A stretch of 64,000 bases of DNA from NCBI GenBank assembly GCA_963737225.1, contig CAVTSA010000013.1, positions 496,001 through 560,000 of the forward strand. The letters are read 5' to 3'. Source of the DNA: CAVTSA01 sp963737225. GTDB lineage: Bacteria > Chloroflexota > Dormibacteria > Dormibacterales > Dormibacteraceae. The notes beneath the pieces were generated by a model. The model had not been told where the DNA came from. It saw nothing but the letters and a program-made list of their open reading frames with translations, and made no database searches. Each line of letters starts with the position of its first letter. Position 1 is the stretch's first letter. Positions 58,911 through 64,000 of the stretch are shown here, piece after piece. The position numbers and the translations under genes were made by a program.

Positions 58911-59171
58911 ATGGCAGTGCAAGGCCGGCGACGGTTCGACGACGATCGGATCGTTCGCTACGAGACGGACGAGAAGGACTTCGAGATCGAGGTCTCGCGC
59001 ACCCTCCAAAAGTGGTGCGTCACCGTCTACCAACTTCCCGACAAGAACATCCTGGCGCAGGACTTCTTCCCCGAGCGGTGGCGGGCGATGGCTCGCGCCC
59101 AGGACTTCGTTCGCCTCTTGAACCAGCGCAACAAGCCGGAGGAGCAGGGCGAGGATCGGGGCCGCCGGTGA
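58911..59171 (+). CDS. Small conserved-looking protein, unknown function
   Basis: 86 residues, soluble and charged. The core WCVTVYQLPDKNILAQDFFPERWRAMARAQDFVRLL has a regular aromatic/acidic pattern that looks like a folded domain rather than a random frame. A TTG 15 bp earlier is a possible alternative start. It overlaps the next gene by GTGA, which in turn overlaps the CoA-transferase, so the three are probably translated together. I do not recognise the family. Confidence 0.5.
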   Translation: MAVQGRRRFDDDRIVRYETDEKDFEIEVSRTLQKWCVTVYQLPDKNILAQDFFPERWRAMARAQDFVRLLNQRNKPEEQGEDRGRR

Positions 59172-59380
59172 AGTGGGCGTTCGTCCGCAAGGAGTGGGGC
59201 GCCGTCTCGTTCGTACTGGCGGTGATCGTCGGCGTGATCGCGGTGCCGGTGGCCCTTTTCTTCCACAACCCCTCGAACCAGGGCGCACCGCATAACAACC
59301 CGGCGCCGGTCTCGACCCCCGCCAGCAGCGCCCGCACCTCGTCCCCGTCGCCCTCGAGCTCCCCGACCGCAGGCGGATGA
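59168..59380 (+). CDS. Small single-pass membrane protein
   Basis: 70 residues. One membrane segment (SFVLAVIVGVIAVPVALFFH, about 14-33) is followed by a Pro/Ser/Thr-rich tail. GTG start overlapping the previous stop. No recognisable family; it could be a partner of the 86-residue protein upstream. Confidence 0.5.
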   Translation: MKWAFVRKEWGAVSFVLAVIVGVIAVPVALFFHNPSNQGAPHNNPAPVSTPASSARTSSPSPSSSPTAGG

Positions 59381-60528
59381 GCCGGGCGCCGCTGGCCGGG
59401 ATCCGCGTCCTCGACCTGACGCGCCTGCTGCCGGGTCCTTTCTGTTCGCTGCTGCTGGCGGACATGGGGGCCGACGTGATCCGGGTCGAGCAGCCGGGGA
59501 GCGGGGACGCCATGCGCGGCTACCCGCCGCTCCGCGACGGCCAGTCGGTCGCCTTCAACGCGGTCAACCGGAACAAGCGCAGCATCACGCTCAACCTGAA
59601 GGCGGCCCAGGGGCGTGCGCTCTTCCTCTCCCTGGTCGAGCACGCCGACTGTGTGATGGAGGGCAACCGGCCCGGCGTGATGGACCGGCTCGGGTTCGGC
59701 TGGCCGGTGCTTCGCGAGCGCAATTCGCGGTTGGTGCTGTGCTCGATCACCGGCTACGGCCAGGACGGTCCCTGGGTGGAGCGAGCCGGCCACGATCTCA
59801 ACTACCTGGCGACGAACGGGATTCTCTCCCTGTCGGCTCCTCGCGGGGGCGCGCCGCACCCGCCGCCGGTACAGGTGGCCGACCTCGGAGGCGGCGCGCA
59901 GGCGGCCGCGGTCTCGATCCTGGCCGCCCTCCTGGACGTGGCGCGGGGCGGCGAGGGCCGGTGGCTCGATGTCGCGATGACGGACGCCACGCTGGGATGG
60001 ATCTCGACGCCCCTCGCGGAGACCGAGATCTCGGGACCGGTGGCCCGTGACGAGCACCGGCTCACCGGCCGCTACGCCTGCTATGCCGTCTATGCATGCG
60101 AGGACGGGCGGTATCTGTCGGTAGCCGCGCTGGAAACCAAGTTCTTCGCCAGGCTGTGCCGGGAGCTGGAGCGCCCCGACCTGATCCCGCTGCATCTCGA
60201 CGACTCCCGGCAGAACGAGCTTCGGGCCGAGCTCTCCTCGATCTTCCGGACGCGGAGCCGTGACGGCTGGGGCGCCCTTTTGGGGCCCGACACCTGCTGC
60301 GAACCGGTGCTCGAGGTATGGGAGGTTCCAGACCATCCCCAGATTCGGGCGCGGCGCCTCGTCGACGACCGTCCGACCGGGCGAGAGGTCGCGCCACCCG
60401 TGCGGATGGAGGAGGGGTGGCACCGGAGGGACGCTCCTCGCCTCGGTGAGCAGACCGCGGAGGTGCTCGGTGAGCTCGGCGTCGGCCCCGACGCGCTTCG
60501 CGAGCTGGCGGCGGCGGGCGTCATCTAG
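59377..60528 (+). CDS. Family III CoA-transferase (CaiB/BaiF)
   Basis: 383 residues. The opening LAGIRVLDLTRLLPGPFCSLLLADMGADVIRVEQPGSGDAMRGYPP is the classical CaiB/BaiF N-terminus, NRNKRSITLNLKAAQGRALFLSLVEHADCVMEGNRPGVMDRLG follows, and the nucleophilic Asp lies in RWLDVAMTDATLGW (about 199-203). It transfers CoA between carboxylic acids, often alpha-methylacyl or aromatic. It overlaps the small membrane-protein gene by ATGA. No acid-specific neighbour identifies the substrate. Confidence 0.88.
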   Translation: MSRAPLAGIRVLDLTRLLPGPFCSLLLADMGADVIRVEQPGSGDAMRGYPPLRDGQSVAFNAVNRNKRSITLNLKAAQGRALFLSLVEHADCVMEGNRPGVMDRLGFGWPVLRERNSRLVLCSITGYGQDGPWVERAGHDLNYLATNGILSLSAPRGGAPHPPPVQVADLGGGAQAAAVSILAALLDVARGGEGRWLDVAMTDATLGWISTPLAETEISGPVARDEHRLTGRYACYAVYACEDGRYLSVAALETKFFARLCRELERPDLIPLHLDDSRQNELRAELSSIFRTRSRDGWGALLGPDTCCEPVLEVWEVPDHPQIRARRLVDDRPTGREVAPPVRMEEGWHRRDAPRLGEQTAEVLGELGVGPDALRELAAAGVI

Positions 60529-60624
60529 CCTGTCCGGTTCCCCAGCCGGAACTGCGCGAGGCGGCGGCTCGCGTCGACGTCAGCGGGGGGCGGAGGCGCC
60601 TGATCAAGTCCCCAGTGGACTGAG

Positions 60625-60757
60625 GGGGCGCTTTACCAATGCCTGGGCCGGCAGCCTCAGGGCCGTTTCTGCACATTTCGCTCCTTCCGGGTCGGAGATA
60701 GCGACGGTTTCTGCAGAAACGACCCTAATCCACGGCCCGATTATTGGGGCGCTTTAC
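60625..60757. mobile_element. MITE-like unit around R2 subtype A copy 3, with terminal repeats and target duplication
   Basis: A ~110-bp unit (60637-60746) has ends CAATGCCTGGGCC and, inverted, GGCCCGATTATTG, matching in CAAT...GGGCC. It is flanked on both sides, with no gap, by the direct repeat GGGCGCTTTAC (60626-60636 and 60747-60757; one more base matches). The R2 hairpin makes up its centre. There is no coding capacity. This is the structure expected of a non-autonomous element moved by a transposase acting in trans. Confidence 0.6.
60650..60721 (+). repeat. Paired-palindrome element, family R2, subtype A copy 3
   Basis: 72 bp, same sense as the copy at 44491-44563 with a few differences (for example CATTTCGCTCCTTCCGGG in the core). 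It runs GGCAGCCTCAGGGCCGTTTC, CGGAGATAGCGACGG, GTTTCTGCAGAAACG, and is the centre of the unit described above. Confidence 0.85.
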
Positions 60758-61740
60758 GCCTCCCCCCGGTGCCAGGCGGCCAGCAGCTCGGACTCCTGCT
60801 CGGGCGGCATGCCGGCCGGTGGGCGCAGGCGACCGCCGGACTCCTGGGGGCCCGGAGGAGTCGGGCGGGTGCGCACCCATTCCTGGAGGTCGCGGATCGT
60901 ATGCGACACCGGCCGGCAGACCAGGCCGGCACCCAGCGCCCGCTCGCGCGGCGCGTAGAGCGAGCCCATCCCGCCCGGAATCCACAGCGGAAGGCCGGTC
61001 CAGGGGACCACGCCATGGTCGAGGAGGAACTGGTCGGGCACCCAGGTCGCGTCCGGGATCCCGCAGTCCTCGAGCAGATGGCCCATCGCGACATCGGGTC
61101 CCTGGACGTTGTAGACACCGCCCTGCGAGCGCGCGGCCATGTCCAGCATCCAGGCCGCGAGGTCGCGGGCGTCGATGAAGCACACCTCGCGCTCCGGCCG
61201 CCCGGCCGCCAGCACCTCGCCGGGCCGCAGTCCTCGAGCCGCCCAGTAGGTCACCCGCTCGGTGGTGTCGAACGGCCCGGCGATGAGCCCGGACCGGGCC
61301 TGGAGCACGCGCGCGCCGTAGATCTCCGCGAGGACCCGTTCGCAGGCTGCCTTGAGCGCCCCGTAGCTGGCGTCGATGTCCTCGGTCGCGGGATCCTCCA
61401 GCTCGGCTACCGGCGCCGTCTCGGACTTGTCCTCGTGTTCCATCGGATACACCGAGATGGTGGAGACGAACGCGTAGAAGCCGACGCGCCCGCGCAGCAG
61501 GTCGGCCGACTGGCGGACGACTCGGGGCACGTACCCGCTGGTGTCCACCACCACGTCCCAGGAGCCGGATCGCAGCGCGTCCAGGCCGCCGTCTCGATCG
61601 CCGATCAGCGAGATGACGCCGGCCGGCGCTTCGTTGTGGCCCCGCGTGAAGATCGTCACCTCGTCGCCACGCGCGAGCGCGGTCTCGACGACGTGCCGGC
61701 CGAGGAACACGGTGCCACCCAGGACCAGGACTCGCATCAA
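60754..61740 (-). CDS. NAD-dependent epimerase/dehydratase (extended SDR)
   Basis: 328 residues. N-terminal MMRVLVLGGTVFLGRHVVETALARGDEVTIFTRG is the atypical GGTxFLGR fold seen in plastid-type CSP41/epimerase proteins. Later TISVYPMEHE, the YGALK motif (Tyr and Lys at the standard spacing) and RSGLIAGPFDTTERVTYW are present. It modifies a sugar nucleotide or related substrate, or may bind RNA, as CSP41-type relatives do. The direct repeat of the MITE-like unit overlaps its stop. Confidence 0.8.
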   Translation of the reverse strand: MMRVLVLGGTVFLGRHVVETALARGDEVTIFTRGHNEAPAGVISLIGDRDGGLDALRSGSWDVVVDTSGYVPRVVRQSADLLRGRVGFYAFVSTISVYPMEHEDKSETAPVAELEDPATEDIDASYGALKAACERVLAEIYGARVLQARSGLIAGPFDTTERVTYWAARGLRPGEVLAAGRPEREVCFIDARDLAAWMLDMAARSQGGVYNVQGPDVAMGHLLEDCGIPDATWVPDQFLLDHGVVPWTGLPLWIPGGMGSLYAPRERALGAGLVCRPVSHTIRDLQEWVRTRPTPPGPQESGGRLRPPAGMPPEQESELLAAWHRGEA

Positions 61741-61776
61741 GGCCGGAGTCTACTGATCAGGCACGTTCGCGAGTCT

Positions 61777-62460
61777 TCAGCGCTGCTTCGCGAGACGGAC
61801 CTCCAGCCCGATCCCCTCGGTCCGGATGGAACACGAACCGAACGCGCTGACCTCGGCGAGGCGGAAGAACTCGGACGCGGACTTCGCCCGCCGGCGCAGG
61901 CCCAGGAGGATGCCGGTGGTCACGGCGCGGGTGACAAGGCCCACTCCCATCCGGCCCACCTCGGCGCGGATCTCGCCCAGGCTCGCCTCGTGTCGCATGT
62001 CATCGATCACGGCGAGCCCGCCGGGACGGAGCACCCGGTACATCTCGTCCAGCACCGGGACCGGATGAAGGAAGTTCTTGAAGGCGGCCTGACACACGAT
62101 GAGGTCGAAGGAGTCGGCGGCGAACGGCAGCTTGGTGGCATCACCGTGCTGGAAATCGATCTCGAGACCGCTCTCCCTCGCGTGCCCGGTCGCGATCTCC
62201 ACCATCGTCTCGCTGATGTCGAGGCCGGTCACATGCGCGCCGCGGCGCGCCATCTCGAGGGCGAAGTAGCCAGGGCCGGGTGCGATCTCGAGCACATCCG
62301 CTCCCGACCGGAGCCCCGCGCTCAGCTCGTCGGCGCGGCGCCGGTAATCGGCGAGCTGCGATTGAGAGCCGCGGAGCCGGTCGTAGCGCCGCGCCGCGGA
62401 TCCCTCCATCTCGGGCAGGCGAAACCGCGATGAAGGTTTCTCGAACGATGTTCTATCCAT
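61777..62460 (-). CDS. Class I SAM-dependent methyltransferase
   Basis: 227 residues from ATG 62460 (a GTG at 62466 is in frame). SAM motifs: VLEIAPGPGYFALEMARRGAHVTGLDIS, FQHGDATKLPFAADSFDLIVCQAAFKNFLHP, and YRVLRPGGLAVIDDM. The N-terminus has RDRLRGSQSQLADYRRRADELSAG-like helices. The promoter region contains GAAC-type dyads likely bound by the divergent TetR protein. Target unknown; regulated methylation of a small hydrophobic or toxic compound is one possibility. Confidence 0.8.
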   Translation of the reverse strand: MDRTSFEKPSSRFRLPEMEGSAARRYDRLRGSQSQLADYRRRADELSAGLRSGADVLEIAPGPGYFALEMARRGAHVTGLDISETMVEIATGHARESGLEIDFQHGDATKLPFAADSFDLIVCQAAFKNFLHPVPVLDEMYRVLRPGGLAVIDDMRHEASLGEIRAEVGRMGVGLVTRAVTTGILLGLRRRAKSASEFFRLAEVSAFGSCSIRTEGIGLEVRLAKQR

Positions 62461-62511
62461 GAACACTGTTCTAGCAGATTCGGAACGCGTTGTCGATCAC
62501 TGTTCGAGAAC
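62443..62511. promoter_or_regulatory. Candidate TetR operator sites between divergent genes
   Basis: Two 11-bp dyads, GAACGATGTTC (62443-62453) and GAACACTGTTC (62461-62471), are centred 18 bp apart, and a third partial dyad GTTCGAGAAC (62502-62511) lies before the tetR start. All share GAAC/GTTC half-sites. The placement overlaps the methyltransferase start and its presumed promoter. Confidence 0.5.
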
Positions 62512-62541
62512 CGACCCGCGTTCGGCTTAGGCTGTGACGCG

Positions 62542-63267
62542 ATGGCGGAGGACATCCCGGAGCCGGCCTGGCGCTCGCAGAGAGACCGGCCCCGGCGTGC
62601 TCGGACACCGCTGACCCGGGAGGCGATCGTCGGGGCCGCCCTCGGAGTGCTCGACCGTGACGGCATGGACGGCCTCTCGATGCGCCGGGTGGCGGAAGCC
62701 CTGGGGACCGGGCCGGCGTCCCTCTACTGGCATGTGCGCAACAAGGACGAGCTGCTGCAGCTGCTCTTCGAGCGTCTGACCGCCGATCTCCCGCTTCCCG
62801 CACCCGACCCCGCGCGATGGCGAGAGGAGCTGAGCGATCTCGCCCGATCGATGCGAGCCCAAGCGCACTCGCACCGCGACGCCGCCCGCCTCTCGCTGGG
62901 GCGGGTGCCCTCCGGGACCGCCTTCGCCCGCACCGCCGAGTGGATGCTCGAGCTGCTGTCGCCGCTGGGGGTTCCCGACCGTGTCATCGGACTGATGGGC
63001 GACACCGCCGCGTTGTTCGTCGGCGCGTTCGCGTTCGAGGAGTCTCTGGGCGTCGCCTCCCCAACTGGCGAGCCGCTGGAGGAGGAGGAGGTCGCCGGGA
63101 TGTTCACGGCGTACCTGGAATCGCTGCCGGCGGATCGGTTCCCCCACCTGGTGCGGGCCGCCGGCGCGCTTTTCGATCCCACCCGTGAAGAACGGTTCTC
63201 GTTCGGCCTCGACCTGCTGCTGCGAGGCCTGGCGACATACGTCCAGGAGGACCCCCCGAAGCACTGA
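62542..63267 (+). CDS. TetR-family transcriptional regulator
   Basis: 241 residues. The N-terminal DNA-binding domain is TPLTREAIVGAALGVLDRDGMDGLSMRRVAEALGTGPASLYWHVRNKDELLQLLFERL (about 22-75), the Tet(R)-type with the typical ASLYWHVRNKDELL helix. The C-terminal ligand domain is of the TetR_C (tetracycline-repressor-like) kind. It probably represses the divergent methyltransferase and itself through the GAAC dyads in the spacer. Ligand unknown. Confidence 0.85.
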   Translation: MAEDIPEPAWRSQRDRPRRARTPLTREAIVGAALGVLDRDGMDGLSMRRVAEALGTGPASLYWHVRNKDELLQLLFERLTADLPLPAPDPARWREELSDLARSMRAQAHSHRDAARLSLGRVPSGTAFARTAEWMLELLSPLGVPDRVIGLMGDTAALFVGAFAFEESLGVASPTGEPLEEEEVAGMFTAYLESLPADRFPHLVRAAGALFDPTREERFSFGLDLLLRGLATYVQEDPPKH

Positions 63268-63273
63268 GCGGGG

Positions 63274-64000
63274 TCAGTCCTCCGGATGTCGCCAGCCCAG
63301 CATCCGCTCCGCCTTCGAGCAGTCGTACAGGCCCTCCTCGCCGCGCAGGGAGCGGCGAAGGGGCACGTCGGGGTAGTGCCGGGCGACCAGCTCGGTGGTG
63401 GGTTGGCCGGGCATCATCGTGCGCGGGGCCACCAGGTAGAACGCCTCGTGACCCGAGAACCCGGCGGTGAGCGACGCGACGCAGGCGAGGGCCGCCGCGC
63501 CGGCCCGGGTGTATCCCCAGAGGTGCTTGGCCAGGGCCGGCCCTGCCCCCAGCCGCTCGATCGCCACCTCGCGGCTCTCGACCACGCCGTGGAAGCGCAT
63601 GCTCGCGATCGAGAGCTCGCGGTGCAGCCGGGCGAAGCAGTCGCCCTGCTCCTCGCACATCCATTTTGAGAGCGAGTACGGGTCCTCCGCGTACGTCGGA
63701 TGGCGCTCGTCCAGGGGAAGGTAGTCGTACCTCGGCCAGCGGCTGTAGGCGGCCCCGGTGGCGTTGATGCTCGACGCCTGGCAGATGCGGCGGATGCCCA
63801 GCTCGACCGCTGCGCTGAGCGCGTTGTAGCTGCTGACCACGTTGTTGTTGTGGACAACGTGGTCAGGGTGGCCGCGCGGGCTGGGGTAGGCGGCGAGGTG
63901 GATGAGGGCGTCGGCGCCGCGGATGCCGGCCACCAGATCGCCATGGTCGGTCGTGTCCACCTGGCGATACTCGACCCCTTCCGGAAGGTTGGCGAGGTCC
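63274..64000 (-). CDS. NAD-dependent epimerase/dehydratase, N-terminus beyond window
   Basis: The frame is open from the window edge down to 63274 (242 residues). It carries an SDR-type core: IRGADALIHLAAYPSPRGHPDHVVHNNNVVSSYNALSAAVELG, ASSINATGAAYSRW and catalytic YSLSKW (Tyr-x3-Lys), then RFHGVVES. This is the extended SDR fold of sugar-nucleotide or uronate epimerases. Convergent with the tetR gene, with 6 bp between stops. The glycine motif of the N-terminus is off the window. Confidence 0.8.
   Translation of the reverse strand, partial: DLANLPEGVEYRQVDTTDHGDLVAGIRGADALIHLAAYPSPRGHPDHVVHNNNVVSSYNALSAAVELGIRRICQASSINATGAAYSRWPRYDYLPLDERHPTYAEDPYSLSKWMCEEQGDCFARLHRELSIASMRFHGVVESREVAIERLGAGPALAKHLWGYTRAGAAALACVASLTAGFSGHEAFYLVAPRTMMPGQPTTELVARHYPDVPLRRSLRGEEGLYDCSKAERMLGWRHPED

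Noticed and set aside
16769..60721. Treating the palindromic repeats as a CRISPR array
   Set aside because: They are dispersed singly over 44 kb with no repeated spacer arrangement and no cas genes.
1..64000. tRNA, rRNA or other classical RNA genes
   Set aside because: No stretch with a cloverleaf or rRNA-like conserved core was seen by eye. A covariance search would be decisive, and I could not run one.

Overview
The window is about 64 kb of very GC-rich bacterial DNA (by eye near 70% GC). It is densely packed with short operons, start and stop codons that often overlap by 4 bp, and many GTG starts. The gene content points to an aerobic, menaquinone-using, heterotrophic soil-type bacterium of the Terrabacteria side: aerobic molybdenum hydroxylase genes, MenA/MenC/MenE homologues, peptide ABC uptake, Pro-rich DUF4190-type membrane proteins, and no outer-membrane genes. 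Chloroflexota/Dormibacterota or Actinomycetota would all fit, and I cannot decide between them without a marker-gene search.

Layout. 1-6.5 kb: a PurO-like IMP cyclohydrolase (cut by the window edge), a frameshifted methyltransferase, two small membrane proteins, an HpcH/HpaI aldolase, a frameshifted aroA, an amidase and a frameshifted coxG. 6.6-16.7 kb: a molybdenum hydroxylase (CO-dehydrogenase-like, form-II-type active site) cluster, coxS-coxL-coxM-coxD, then a MenC-like enolase-superfamily gene and a Gly/Gln-rich repeat protein, then coxE, an xdhC/coxF-type maturase and a membrane-anchored kinase-like protein that has lost its catalytic residues. 16.8-29.2 kb: pcm-nfo, a mocA-like cytidylyltransferase, an acyl-CoA ligase, an LLM flavin/F420 oxidoreductase, two tandem DUF4190-like proteins, menE/menA back to back, a VOC protein, a histidine-phosphatase-fold protein and a metallophosphoesterase. 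29.2-38.2 kb: an AraC regulator, a hydroxyacid dehydrogenase and an M17 aminopeptidase on the minus strand, then a complete five-gene peptide ABC transporter. 38.3-39.8 kb: an intact IS4-family insertion. 39.9-46.3 kb: a MerR regulator, a lytic transglycosylase, two response regulators with a divergent histidine-kinase-like protein lacking a recognisable ATP-binding core, an MBL-fold hydrolase, rlmN and a DUF72 protein. 46.4-47.9 kb: an IS110-family element with a structured noncoding 5' end. 47.9-64 kb: an MFS exporter, SDR-gltX, a hydrolase, a DUF559-like nuclease gene with a palindromic repeat at each end, a methyltransferase, an ABC-F ATPase, an AsnC-type domain protein, threonine dehydratase, an FlK-like thioesterase, galU, a three-gene operon ending in a CoA-transferase, an epimerase, a methyltransferase divergent from a TetR regulator, and a partial epimerase.

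The most unusual signal is not a gene. At least ten intergenic sites carry the same architecture: two short self-complementary arms separated by a 20-40 bp core, together making a long hairpin-capable element. The arm sequences fall into five unrelated families (TTTTCGCGTGAAA, GTTTCTGCAGAAAC/GTTTCTGCACA, TGTCGACA, TTGGTGCACCAA, AGTGTCCACACT). One copy has terminal inverted repeats and an 11-12 bp flanking direct repeat, two copies bracket the DUF559-like nuclease gene, and both insertion sequences lie beside or near such elements. A separate 89-bp repeat occurs twice in inverted orientation at about 92% identity. Four otherwise intact genes in the first 19 kb carry single-base frameshifts, two of them in 4-base G/C runs, so base-calling error must be excluded before they are called pseudogenes.
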